From Tridacna crocea (Eukaryota; Mollusca; Bivalvia; Cardiida; Cardiidae), in NCBI GenBank assembly GCA_943736015.1, contig OX031065.1:43820992-43884991 (forward strand): 64,000 bases of DNA, given 5' to 3'. This document shows, in pieces, positions 51,258-61,694 of this stretch. Both the position numbers and the translations under genes were made by a program. Within the stretch, counting starts at the first letter, position 1, and every line of letters starts with the position of its first letter. The notes beneath the pieces were generated by a model. It ran no database searches, was not told where the DNA came from, and was given only the letters and a program-made list of their open reading frames with translations.

Positions 51258-51354
51258 TTAAAAGTAATCCTGCACAGTTGTAAAAACACATGATGCTCTG
51301 TAAAGGACTTCATCATTGTGTGTTTGACTGGATGCGACCTCTTATTTCTTTGCC

Positions 51355-51553
51355 AGATGATAACAGTTTCGGATATGTCTATCTCAACAGAATTCATAGA
51401 TGACAAAGTTAAGGTAACACATAATTGTTAACTGTTTTTGAAAGGGAAAAAATCATTGTGGGAAGAAGAAAACAATACAAATCCCATGTTGTGCTATTAA
51501 ATGCCCTTTTCCTCAGGGCTATAAAAACAGTGAATTGTGCACAGTAAAGTATT
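51355..51553 (-). repeat. Degraded TP element
   Basis: CAGATGATAACAGTTTCGG opens it. ATCATTGTGGGAAGAAGAAA and TGCCCTTTTCCTCAGGG are the only palindrome and right-half traces. Confidence 0.45.
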
Positions 51554-51555
51554 AG

Positions 51556-51766
51556 CTCATTACCACACAATCCCAACTTTTAAAGACCCTGGGAGAGAGG
51601 CCGTTTCAAAACATTGTGGGAAAAAAAGAAAATGCTAGCATTTTGTCTTTTTCTCACAATGTTTTCTATCCTCCCCAAAAAATACAAATTATGAGTAACA
51701 TTTGTTTTGTCTTTATTTTGTGCTTTCATTTTGATTAAGTCTAAAATCTTACTGTCTGGTACAGGG
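51556..51766 (+). repeat. TP-A element lacking the hairpin tip
   Basis: CATTACCACACAATCCC opens it and GTCTGGTACAGGG precedes TTAA at 51767-51770. The core AAAGAAAATGCTAGCATTTT has lost the tip, as in the copy at 42696. Confidence 0.8.
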
Positions 51767-51841
51767 TTAAACTTGTGAAAAGAAATCTTTGCTACATTAT
51801 TACTTTGCTTGACAAAATATTATAACAAACCTGGACACATG

Positions 51842-52360
51842 ATGCCTTGGTCACAAATAAAACAGGTAACTGACGATTCTTTCCAACTTCGCCAGATTCA
51901 AAGATTTGAGACATCATCTAGGCACCATCCAAAACAATGTTTTAAAACATTTTGCTCAAGCAGTCACAAATCAAACAGGCACAAGGCGACAGTTTCTTTG
52001 GAACTGTCATGCATGCACTCTTCAGTTCAGAAATGCAACAGGCGAATGGACATCCGGCGGCCACTGGACGCCACTTGTATAGACATCTTTCGGACTTTGT
52101 GCCACCGTATGGCTACCATCCGGTCACTGACGGACCTGGATGATGGCTCTGAGGGCCCATAAATCTTCCAGTCGCTGTCCAATAATAACTTTTTTTTAAA
52201 CCTCGAACGGGCGCAGGACTGCATCAGTCTCAAAACTGAACTGCTGTTGATCAAATTGAACTGCTACCAGACAGTTGCCATGCAGTCCCTGGAGGATTTT
52301 GTCAAAATCTCCTGAAAAACTGCCATCCAGTGGCAATTCTTTATTTGTGACTGAGGCATA
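51842..52360. mobile_element. DNA element with TGCCTNRGTCACAAATAAA ends
   Basis: TGCCTTGGTCACAAATAAA at 51842 and, in reverse complement, TGCCTCAGTCACAAATAAA at 52360 form a 19-bp inverted repeat with two mismatches. The interior (about 480 bp) is richer in GC than its surroundings. A 117-codon frame inside shows no domain. Superfamily not recognised. Confidence 0.65.
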
Positions 52361-52435
52361 AACTTGCATTTTGTTGTTATTTCCTGATAGAGATCAAATG
52401 ATCAGTGGATTTACTACTTCTCCATTAGAAATTCA

Positions 52436-52674
52436 ATCCCCAAGAGATGACAAATTTTGGTCTAGTTTGTAGAGTTTGTAACAACCCTTGGAAAGAAGCC
52501 TTTTGAAAACAGTATGGGAAAAGGAGAAATTGCTGGTAACCAGCATTTTCTCCTTTTCCCACAATGTTTTCTACTCTATCAAGGACAATTTTCAACGTTT
52601 GAGTCATCTTTAATTTTTCATCTGCAAATGTTTTCTGTTTGGACAAGTCGAAATTTTGGCATTTGGCAAAATAG
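52436..52674 (+). repeat. TP-A element
   Basis: The palindrome is GGAGAAATTGCTGGTAACC then AGCATTTTCTCC: one arm carries the B-type T while the other keeps A, an unmatched change. The right end GGCATTTGGCAAAATAG has no TTAA. Confidence 0.7.
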
Positions 52675-52770
52675 TTGATTGTGGCTCAATGATGAGATTT
52701 GATATATTTTTCAAATCTAGAAAACATTACTACCAGCTGTCTGTAACTTTTTTTTTTTAAATATTTTTAA

Positions 52771-52988
52771 CCCTTTCCCAAACAAAGAATTTTGGACTCT
52801 TCAAAACTGAAAAAGTTTGCAGACGACTATTTTAGATTTGGAGAAAATGGCAGAAATTTGTCAAAAAGGGTAGAAAACACTGTGGAAAAAGGAGAAATTG
52901 CTCTTTACTAGCAATTTCTCCTTTTCCCCCAGTTTTCAAAAGACTTATACTGCACACACGTAAAAACCAGGGCTTGTTAGGGAAAGGG
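52771..52988 (-). repeat. TP-B element, full length
   Basis: 218 bp with TTAA at 52767-52770 and 52989-52992. CCCTTTCCCAAACAAAG and GTTAGGGAAAGGG are the ends. Core GGAGAAATTGCTCTTTACTA then GCAATTTCTCC. Confidence 0.88.
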
Positions 52989-53099
52989 TTAAAAAAGCCT
53001 TTTTTTTTCAAGGGGTAGTAAAGAAATTTAATCAAAACATTAGTTTCTTATTATTGAAGTAATTAATTTCCTGACAGCAAAGAAGATTGTCCTTTGCCG

Positions 53100-53320
53100 T
53101 CACTCTTTACTAAGCAACAAAATTTTTACCTTATCAAAATGAATAGTATTTAGTGAGGAAAAATTAAAACAAAAACAACTCAAGAATTGAAAGTGGTTTT
53201 AGAGACGAGTAGAAAAATTTGCAGGAAAAGAGAAAATGCTGGTTATCAGTGTTTTCTCCTTTTCCACACATTTTTTTAATACGTTAGGGTTGTTCAAAGT
53301 CATAATGGTCTGCTGAAGGG
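53100..53320 (-). repeat. TP element, diverged
   Basis: ACTCTTTACTAAGCAAC and GGTCTGCTGAAGGG before TTAA are the ends. The palindrome survives as GAGAAAATGCTGGTTATCAG and TGTTTTCTCC. Confidence 0.7.
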
Positions 53321-53650
53321 TTAAAAATTCCTTTAAGAAAAATTTGTTCTACACTATCTTTGACAACTAAAGGGGACAGTAGATGGTGATAACTATTGTA
53401 GATGTAAAGGTAGATTAATTACCTAAAAAATATTTATGAATTTGGAGCAATTGGTCATCAATTTCAAGTATTCTATTAAGCCACAAAGTTTCCAAACAAA
53501 AAATAAGGTTGATATGTTGATTTTGTTCAAAAGCGATGAGGTTGAGAAACTTTTTTTGTTTATTATATTATTCTTTAACTTAAAGCAATTAAGTTTTCTC
53601 TTGGAAACCCAAAACCAATTTACTTGATGTCAGATTATCTCTTTGCCTCC
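53321..53650. other. No gene seen
   Basis: AT-rich sequence with a chance 63-codon frame. Confidence 0.3.
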
Positions 53651-53654
53651 TTAA

Positions 53655-53876
53655 CCCTTAACCCCAACAATCCCTGGTTTATACCATCCAGAGAAAGAAA
53701 CTTTCTGAAAACATTGTGAGAAAAGGAGAAAATGCTGTTAACCAGCATTTTCTCCTTTTCCCACAATGTTTTCTAACCTTCTAAAGCCAATTTTCAATAT
53801 CTCACTCGCACCTCTATTGTCGTCTGCAAATTCTTTCAATTCAGACAAGTCTAAAATTTTGTTCTTCGGTAAAGAA
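53655..53876 (+). repeat. TP-A element
   Basis: TTAA at 53651-53654. CCCTTAACCCCAACAATCC and GTTCTTCGGTAAAGAA are the ends. Palindrome near complete with a one-base loss at the centre (GCTGTTAACCAGC). Confidence 0.8.
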
Positions 53877-53878
53877 TT

Positions 53879-54085
53879 TCCTTTCACCAAGCAAACAGAA
53901 TTTTAGACTAACCCAAACTCAAAGCATTTTGCAGATCACAACTGAAATGTTCCATAAATTAGAAATTTGTATTCAGAAGGGTGCAAAACATTGCAAGAAA
54001 AGGAGAAAGTGCTGGTTACCTCGATGCTTTCGAAAGTACTTTTTTCTTGGGGGTTGTTTAAACTCTAAACTGTCTGGTTAAGGAT
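53879..54085 (-). repeat. TP-A element, right arm deleted
   Basis: CACCAAGCAAACAGAATTTT opens it. GGAGAAAGTGCTGGTTACC is followed directly by TCGATGCTTTCG, so the second arm is gone. End CTGTCTGGTTAAGGATATTAA. Confidence 0.65.
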
Positions 54086-54137
54086 ATTAACAGCCCCCAG
54101 AATTTTAATTTACACCTCATAAAAAGATACTTTTATT

Positions 54138-56622
54138 AAACAAGAGGGCCATGATGGCCCTGAAATCGCTCACCTGAGTTTATTGACCAAACATGCACCA
54201 TCTAGTTTCCCAGTGACCTAGTTTTTTATCAGACATTACCCATCATCAAACACTTTTGAGATATCAATAAGACAAACATTCTGGCCAAGTTTCATGAGTA
54301 TTGGACTGAAAATGTGGCCTCTACAGTGTACAAAAGGTTTTTCTAAGATTTCATCAAGTGACCTAGTTTTGGACCCGACAAATACCCATTATCAAACTCT
54401 TTTGAGACATCACCAAAACAAACATTCTGACCAAGTCTGAAGAGTATCAGGCAGAAAATGTAGCCTCTGGAGTGTACACAAGGTTTTTCTAATATTTGAC
54501 CCATTGACCTAGTTTTTGACTCCACATGACCCATTTTCAAACTCATTCAAGGTATCACCAGGACAAATATTATGAACAAGTTTTAGGAGTATCAGACTGA
54601 AAATGTGTCCTCCAGAGCATACAAAAGGTGTTTATAACATTTGACCTATTGACCCAGTTTTTGACCCAACATGACCCATATTCAAACTCATCCAAGATAT
54701 TATAAAGGCAAACATTCTGACTAATTTTCAAGAGTGTTGGACTGAAAATGTGGCATCCAGAGCATATACAAGGTTTTTCTAAGATTTGACCTGGTGACCT
54801 AGTTTTTAACCCCCAATGACCCATTTTCAAACCTGTCTGAGATATCATCAAGACAAACATTCTGACCAAATTACAAGAGTTTCGGACTGAAAATGTGGCC
54901 TCTAGAGCCTACAACAGGTTTTTCTAACATTTGACCTAGTGACCTAGTTTTTGACCCCACATGACCCATTTTCGTTCTTGTCCGAGATATCATCCAGGCA
55001 AACATCCTGACCAACTTTCATGAGTATCCAACTGAAAATATGGCCTCTAGAGCGTACAAAAGGTTTTTCTAAGATTTAACCTAGTGACCTAGTTTTTGAC
55101 CCCACGTGACCCATTTTCAAACTCGTCCGAGATATCATCCAGACAAACATTCTGACCAACTTTCATGAGTATCCGACTGAAAATGTGGCCTCTAGAGCGT
55201 ACAAAAGGTTTTTCTAAGATTTGACCTGGTGACCTAGTTTTTGACCCCACGTGACCCATTTTCAAACTCGTTCGAGATATCATCCAGACAAACATCCTGA
55301 CCAACTTTCATGAGTATCCAACTAAAAATGTGGCCTCTAGAGCGTACAAAAGGTTTTTCTAAGATTTGACCTGGTGACCTAGTTTTTGACCCCATGTGAC
55401 CCATTTTCGAACTCGTCCGAGATATCATCGAGACAAACATCCTGACCAACTTTCATGACTATCCGACTGAAAATGTGGCCTCTAGAGCGTACATAAGGTT
55501 TTTCTAAGATTTGACCTGGTGACCTAGTTTTTGACCCCACGTGACCCACTTTCAAACTCGTCCGAGATATCATCCAGACAAACATTCTGACCATTTTTCA
55601 TGAGTATCCGACTGAAAATGTGGCCTCTAGAGCGTACAAAAGGTTTTTCTAAGATTTGACCTGGTGACCTAGTTTTTGACCCCACGTGACCCACTTTCGA
55701 ACTCGTCCGAGATATCATCCAGACAAACATTCTGACCATTTTTCATGAGTATCCAACTGAAAATGTGGCCTCTAGAGCCTACAACAGGTTTTTCTAAGAT
55801 TTGACCTGGTGACCTAGTTTTTGACCCCACGTGACCCACTTTCGAACTCGTCCGAGATATCATCGAGACAAACATCCTGACCAACTTTCATGAGTATCCG
55901 ACTGAAAATGCGGCCTCTAGAGCGTACACAAGGTTTTTCTAAGATTTGACCTGATGACCTAGTTTTTGACCCCACGTGACCCACTTTCGAACTCGTCCGA
56001 GATATCATCGAGACAAACATCCTGACCAACTTTCATGAGTATCGGACTCAAAATGCGGCCTCTAGAGCGTACACAAGGTTTTTCTAAGATTTGACCTAGT
56101 GACCTAGTTTTTGACCCCACATGACCCATTTTCGAACTCGTCCGAGATATCATCGAGACAAACATCCTGACCAACTTTCATGAGTATCGGACTCAAAATG
56201 CGGCCTCTAGAGCGTACACAAGGTTTTTCTAAGATTTGACCTAGTGACCTAGTTTTTGACCCCACATGACCCATTTTCGAACTCGTCCGAGATATCATCG
56301 AGACAAACATCCTGACCAACTTTCATGAGTATCCGACTCAAAATGCGGCCTCTAGAGCGTACACAAGGTTTTTCTAAGATTTGACCTAGTGACCTAGTTT
56401 TTGACCCCACATGACCCATTTTCGAACTCGTCCGAGATTTCATCGAGGCAAACATCCTGACCAACTTTCATGAGTATCCGACCAAAACTGTGGCCTGTAG
56501 AGCGTACACAAGGTAAAAAGTTGACGACGGACGACGCACGACGGACGACGGACGACGGACGACGGACACAGCACGATCACAATAGCTCACCATGAGCACT
56601 TCGTGCTCAGGTGAGCTAAAAA
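54138..56622 (+). mobile_element. Rolling-circle-like tandem-repeat element, 145-bp units
   Basis: The 5' end AAACAAGAGGGCCATGATGG, hairpin GGGCCATGATGGCCC and GCTCACCTGAG lead to about 16 units of 145 bp. The 3' end is a (GACGACG)n-like run at 56521-56568, CTCACCATGAGCACTTCG and TGCTCAGGTGAGCT. From about 55089 the period is exactly 145 bp and units are almost identical; towards the 5' end they diverge. A 71-codon frame on the minus strand appears at each unit start, but 145 is not divisible by three, so it is not a repeated protein. Confidence 0.8.
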
Positions 56623-56975
56623 TAGTCAAAAAAAAAAATATCTTTTTGCCTCAAAACAACTAATTTCTTTTTTTTTTTCATTCCAGCCAAAAGTGTTTAA
56701 GAAGAAAAACCTCGCAAGGGAAAATTATTTAATGAGAATAAAGATATTAATATTGTTTCAAAAATGGTCAACTTTTGAATGTTTGTCTGAAATAGGTAAC
56801 AAATGAAGCAATAGAAAAAAATGCCAATCCAAAACGCACATTTGAAAAATTTAGGAAATATTAATTTGTTTTCTTTCGTTATTTCATTCTGTCTAGTTTA
56901 TTTGTTTGTTTTTATATTATATTTCTTTTTACATTGGGTGAGGGTATTCAAAGTTAGTGACACAAGGAAGCAATA
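56623..56975. other. No gene seen
   Basis: Very AT-rich flank with T runs; no frame or repeat end. Confidence 0.35.
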
Positions 56976-57126
56976 AACCTACTACCACACCATCCAAAAG
57001 AAGAAGCCTTTTGAAAACATTGTGTGAATAGAGGAAAATGCAAGTAACCTGAGGATTAACCCTTTTCCCAAAATGATTTTTACCCTATCAAAGACTTATT
57101 TAAGACTTTATTGTTATGTTCTTTTT
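56976..57126 (+). repeat. Degraded TP element
   Basis: CTACCACACCATCC and AAGCCTTTTGAAAACATTG open it; GAGGAAAATGCAAGTAACC is a trace of the palindrome. Confidence 0.5.
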
Positions 57127-57130
57127 TTAA

Positions 57131-57714
57131 CTCTTTACCAGATGACAAAACCTTAGACTCATCCAAATTGAATGCATTGGCATAAGACAAAATAAATGTG
57201 AAGTTGAAACTGGACTTTGGAAGCATAGAAAAAACTGTTACCAGCATTTTCTCATCTTCCAACATCTTCGCAAGCCAAGGTTACGATCACTATGTGGATC
57301 TTACCTTGGCTGATTGAGCCCGATTTCGAGATTCCTGCGATGCACCCTCTGTTGGATGCTGGTTATTATCCCACTGTACAATATATTTCTAAAAGCCAAT
57401 GAAATATCGTTTTACAAACCGCTTACAAATACACATGAAGCAATAAGCAGATATCCATATTTACCTTCTATTCCAAAGGTAGCGACCTTATTCTATTTTT
57501 ATCAAAGATGAAATGCTACGAGCAATTTCATTCGTTGCAGTTAGAGCTGGCTGCATCCAATGAAAAAGCTTATCGGGGCATGTAAAAATCAAGCTCGATC
57601 TGCCAAGGGTAGTGAATGGAACGCCTTGGCTTGCGAAGATGCTCTTCCAGCAGTGTTTTCAAAAGGCTTCTTCCTTGGGGTCATTAAAACCAGGGATTTT
57701 TGTATGGTAAAGGG
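57131..57714 (-). repeat. TP-A element split by a hAT-like MITE
   Basis: TTAA lies at 57127-57130 and 57715-57718. 57131-57260 reads CTCTTTACCAGATGAC to CCAGCATTTTCTCATCTTCC. 57642-57714 reads CTCTTCCAGCAGTGTTTTC to TATGGTAAAGGG. The hAT-like MITE entered the palindrome's right arm, showing TP was already present. Confidence 0.82.
57263..57641 (+). mobile_element. hAT-like MITE, copy 4, nested in TP
   Basis: CATCTTCGCAAGCCAAGG and CCTTGGCTTGCGAAGATG are the ends (379 bp). Flanks ATCTTCCA (then one A) and CTCTTCCA give an 8-bp duplication with one mismatch. Confidence 0.82.
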
Positions 57715-57777
57715 TTAATTAATCTAACAATGACAAAAACTACACTCTGATAAGATTCCACATGAATTTTTTGGCAT

Positions 57778-57941
57778 GATTTGACTTTGAAGTAACTGCA
57801 AAATTTGTTTCCTGCCGAGTAGAAAAATATGTGGGAAAAGGAGAAAATGCTGGTCACCAGCATTTACTCCTTTCCACAATATTTTCAAAAGGCTTCTCAA
57901 AATGTATCGTAAAAACTAAGGACTGTTTGGTAAAGGGTTCA
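57778..57941 (-). repeat. TP-A element, truncated
   Basis: The palindrome (GGAGAAAATGCTGGTCACC then AGCATTTACTCC) and right end (GACTGTTTGGTAAAGGG) are present; the left end is missing. Confidence 0.65.
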
Positions 57942-58110
57942 AAACATTGTCAGAAAAGGAAAAAAATGCTGGTAACCAGCATTTTCTCCTTTACCCACAA
58001 TGTTTTCTGTACTTCCTGAAACAAATTTAAAACTTTGAGTCTCATTAATTTTGTTGTCTGCAAATACTTTCGAATTGGATGAATCTAAAATTTATTTTGC
58101 CAAAGGGTAG
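57942..58110 (+). repeat. TP-A element, 5' truncated
   Basis: It starts inside the left arm (AAAACATTGTCAGAAAAGG), with a full centre and right half ending TTTTGCCAAAGGGTAG. Confidence 0.65.
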
Positions 58111-58374
58111 TTCAAGGAATTTTTTCAGCAGTCAGCATTCCTGTATAATTGAATCAGGTCTTGTTTGTGCATGTAAAATAGTTCACATGGGATTCTGCCT
58201 TCTGTATCATTCAGTCTGATTCTATTTACACATGCAAATCAACCTGATCCGACCACACTATTATAGTTATTCTATTTGTAAAAGCTTATGAAACCATTTT
58301 GTTGGTAATAAGAGCAGTAGCTATTAATCATTCAATATCTTCTTGGTCTCTAAGTCTTGTTTTCCATTGTGGAA

Positions 58375-58610
58375 CTATAAACCATTGGAAATCAAAGTGT
58401 TGAGAAGACTGAAGTGGTACTTGTCAAGGAGTCCATAGTGTGGAATTAATAATTTGAAAGAAAAGGAGAAAGAGTATTCAAGTATTGGCTTGAAAGTCAG
58501 TCAACCTATGAAGTACGTAAATTCCTTTTTTGGTTTAAGGGAGAGTAGTGATGACAAAGTTTGGATTATTTGTGTATTTGTGGTTTCCCATCGATCACAA
58601 GGAGGAGTGA
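58375..58610 (+). repeat. Duplicated segment shared with 33650-33890
   Basis: AATCAAAGTGTTGAGAAGAC, GTGGAATTAATAATTTGAAA and TTATTTGTGTATTTGTGG align with 33660-33880, with about one change in seven bases by eye. Confidence 0.65.
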
Positions 58611-58649
58611 AACTACCAGTTTAGCATTGTTAATTCTGCGAAACATTAT

Positions 58650-59011
58650 CATTTTACAATCCCGAGGAAAACTGTCCCCTAAAAAAATTATTAAACCAGA
58701 GAATATGCTGGTAGCCAGCACCTCCTCCTTTTCCAACAATGTTTTCTTCATTCTTTACACCAAATCAAATTGTCCAAAGTCCATTAGATTTTTAGACTAA
58801 TGAAGCTACTCTATAGGTATCAAGATTGAGCCAGACTCAATGTAAACCAAAAACCCCACAGTTTTTGTGGCCAAATACTGCCTCACAGAAAAATAAGTCC
58901 TTACTGTTAGGCATCTTAATTCAGTCATTATGACAACTTTGACATAAAGCGCAGAATCTCTACCATCCCAATTGGAACTTGTCCACTTCATTTTGTTCAA
59001 GTGGTGAAGGG
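58650..59011. repeat. Degraded TP pieces
   Basis: GAGAATATGCTGGTAGCCAG and CTCCTCCTTTTCCAAC form a decayed palindrome at about 58695-58740. CATTTTGTTCAAGTGGTGAAGG near 58990 looks like a right end. Confidence 0.4.
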
Positions 59012-59015
59012 TTAA

Positions 59016-59242
59016 CCCATTACCACACAATTCCTACTTTTGACATCTCTGAGAATGAAGCCTTTTGAAAACACTCTGGAATAAGGAGAAAATGCTGGTA
59101 ACCAGCATTTTCTCCTTTGCCCACATTGTTTTCTACACTTCCCAGAACAAATATCAATTTTTCAGTCACCTTTTATTTTGTCATCTGCAAATGCTTTCAA
59201 TTTGAACCAGTTTTTTGAACAATTTTGTTGTGTGGTAATGAG
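59016..59242 (+). repeat. TP-A element, full length
   Basis: TTAA at 59012-59015 and 59243-59246. CCCATTACCACACAATTCC and TTGTGTGGTAATGAG are the ends; a small TTTTTTGAAC insertion sits near the right end (59212). Confidence 0.88.
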
Positions 59243-59315
59243 TTAAACATACAACCCTACAGAAGAGTCAGAGATGAAGCTAATCACTTTTCTTCTTTTA
59301 CAAAACTTTTTTTTG

Positions 59316-59875
59316 GCTCACCTGAGCACAACGTGTTCAAGGGGAGCTTTTAGGATCACCCGGTGTCCTTCGTCCGTCATTCGTTCTTTAAACATCAACT
59401 CCAAAACCACTTGGCCAAGCTTGGCTGGAATGTTCCTTGGGAGGTCCTCTTTATAAATTGTTCATAGAATTTGATTCCATCAAAAACTCTGGTTGCCATG
59501 GCAACCAAATGGAATTTTCTAGGAAATTCTTTAAAAATCTTCTACTCTGAAACCACAGGCCAGGTTTTAGAAAATATTCACAGAGACATTCCTTTGGTGA
59601 CCCATTTCAAAAATTGTTCGTGAAAATTTGATGCGCCAAGAAACATGGCTCTGGTGAATGGGGGCTACTTGCACTATAGGGAAATGAAGAAATTGTTAAA
59701 AAATTCTTCTCTCAAACGGCTGGTCAGACTTTGAAATAATTTCACAGAGATGTTCCTTGGGTGACCCTTTTCAAAACTTGTTCATGAAATCTTGATATGT
59801 CTAGAAACATGGCTCTGGTGAATGGGGGCTACTTGCTCTAAATGAAAATGAAGAAATTCTAACAAATTCTTCTTT
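59316..59875 (-). mobile_element. Rolling-circle-like element, truncated
   Basis: GGCTCACCTGAGCACAACG and GGTGTCCTTCGTCCGTC are the reversed 3' end. Inside, GTTGCCATGGCAACCAAATG and two units of the 5447 type (AGAAACATGGCTCTGGTGAA) follow. The 5' part is missing, cut off at a TP copy. Confidence 0.68.
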
Positions 59876-60030
59876 TGAGAAAGAAACATATAGAAAACAT
59901 AGTGGGAAAAGGAGAAAATGCTGGAAACCTATCAAAGTCAGAAATCATCATACAAAAAGTATTTCATTTAATGTCCGCAGATGCTTGGAATTTGGTCCAG
60001 TCCAAAACTTTGTCATCTGGTAAAGTGTTG
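59876..60030 (+). repeat. TP-A deletion derivative lacking the right arm
   Basis: GGAGAAAATGCTGGAAACC is followed at once by TATCAAAGTCAG, so the right arm and loop are gone. The right end is GTCATCTGGTAAAGTG. Confidence 0.68.
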
Positions 60031-60059
60031 ACAAATTGTTTGCATGAGATGATCATAAA

Positions 60060-60298
60060 TTCTTTTCTGGATGATAAAATTTTAGACTGGTCCAAATTAA
60101 GATTTTTTTTTGCATTTGCAGACGACAACATGATTGTGACTCAAAAAGTGATCTTTATCTTGGGATTGGTAGAAAACATTGTGAGAAAAAGGAGAAAATA
60201 CTTATCACCAGCATCTTCTCCTCTCTCCACAATGTTTTCAAAAGGTGTCTTGGCTTATTTAGGTCATTAAAAATAAGGATTGTTTGGAAGAAAGTTAA
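60060..60298 (-). repeat. TP-A element, diverged
   Basis: GATGATAAAATTTTAGACTG opens it, GATTGTTTGGAAGAAAG before TTAA closes it. The palindrome is weakened (AAATACTTATCACCAGC). Confidence 0.65.
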
Positions 60299-60455
60299 TC
60301 ACCTTGTGAAAAAGGCATCATCGTTATGTACATAGTTACATGTATTATTGTTTGTTGATTTGTGATTTAAAGTTACATTCAAAATATGGTAAGTCTTCTT
60401 GTCTTCTTTTCAATAACTTTACAATGTTTCGGCTCCACTAGTTTTTCACATTGAC

Positions 60456-60709
60456 TCGGCATCAATGAAAAGTCACCAGGTAGTCAATCAAAATTTACTC
60501 TAGACTGGTGCAAGGACATAACTCCTGAAATAGCAATATTTATTTTTAAGCACACTACTGCAGTTTCAGTGTGAAGCTCAAAGGCATAGGGGCATTCTCA
60601 TGTCAAAAGTTTAAGTTGGTAAATAACATAATTGAAAATTTCTCTCTTTTGGCAAGGTAGAAATTATTCAACTTCAGTACCTGGTGACTTTTCATTGACG
60701 ATGAGCCGG
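60456..60709. mobile_element. Small DNA element with about 30-bp inverted ends
   Basis: CGGCATCAATGAAAAGTCAC plus CAGGTA on the left and, reverse complemented, CGGCTCATCGTCAATGAAAA plus GTCACCAGGTA on the right pair, with a 3-4 base gap. Length is about 254 bp. Superfamily not recognised; no target duplication identified. Confidence 0.6.
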
Positions 60710-60891
60710 TGTAATTTGTATAGCAACTTTAAGAGAGAGGAACAAATCTTGTCAAAGGCTTGGAAATCATTTTGGCAGACCTAGGATCTAAACTTGTAAC
60801 TTCCTTGTTATACAGTTTTTAATGTCATAAAGACATTACATTAGTTAAAGTATGGCAGTCTGTGCACCTATCTGTGCTTTTCTGGACTTGG

Positions 60892-61103
60892 TCTGACAAG
60901 TGCTCCAGGTAATACTTTCCAAGCTGGCTGCTTTCCAACATAACCAGATCACCGAAACAATGGACAGTGGTGAGAGAGGATTGAACCCTGTAACAATTAT
61001 AATCAATCCTCAAAAAGAAATAATTTTGGCCTGGGATCCAACCAGCGACCCCCTGTACTCAAGTCCTATACTCCATCAACTAAACTACCACAACTCGGCT
61101 GGA
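60892..61103 (-). repeat. tRNA-derived SINE, family shared with 34612
   Basis: On the minus strand GTAGTTTAGTTGATGGAG (A-box-like) and CGCTGGTTGGATCCC (B-box-like) form the head. The body CTGCTTTCCAACATAACCA and CAGTGGTGAGAG matches 34612-34850. Confidence 0.62.
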
Positions 61104-61133
61104 CAAAAAGACCTGTGCAATAATCCTTTATTG

Positions 61134-61315
61134 CATTAACACGAGTTTTAAAGATCTTGCCTAAGAACAGTTTCAAAAACATGGGGGAAAGTAGAAAATG
61201 CTGGTAACCAAAATGCTTAATTTTTCCATCAAAGACAAATTCTATAATTTGAGCCACATTTAAAATGTTGTTTGCAAATGCTTTCAATTTGCACAAGTAT
61301 GCATAAAATAGTTAA
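61134..61315 (+). repeat. TP-A element, right arm deleted
   Basis: AAACATGGGGGAAAGTAG and AAAATGCTGGTAACC are followed by AAAATGCTTAATTTTTCC. The ends are decayed. Confidence 0.55.
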
Positions 61316-61514
61316 CCAACAAATTAAAAAGGTTCCACTTTATAAAAGTGACCCAAATGCAGAAATACTTGAATGGAAGGGAAATAAAACATTTCACTGG
61401 GTTTTATCAAAGCTTTTCTAAAAATTGTATCATTTTGGACACAATAAACTTTGTCATCTAGAAAGTACTTTCAATACGAGCAAATTTTAAATTATCTTAA
61501 CTGAAAAAGAGATA

Positions 61515-61628
61515 ACCCTTTACCAAACAACAAAATTCAAGATTTGTACAATAAATGCATCAGCAGACTACAAATTAATGTGGCCCAAAGGATGAAAATG
61601 GTTGAAAACATTGTGGGACAAGAGCTTT
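61515..61628 (-). repeat. TP left-half fragment
   Basis: CCCTTTACCAAACAACAAAA to GAAAACATTGTGGGACAAG; it stops just inside the palindrome. Confidence 0.6.
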
Positions 61629-61694
61629 GCAGAGCAATGCATATATGCCTGAAGACCCTTGTCACTGAAATCAATTCAAGCTTGAGCTATCATT

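Noticed and set aside
55089-56464. Repeated 71-codon frames on the minus strand, resembling a repeat protein
   Set aside because: The period of 145 bp is not a multiple of three, so successive units cannot form one protein; they are satellite-like array units.
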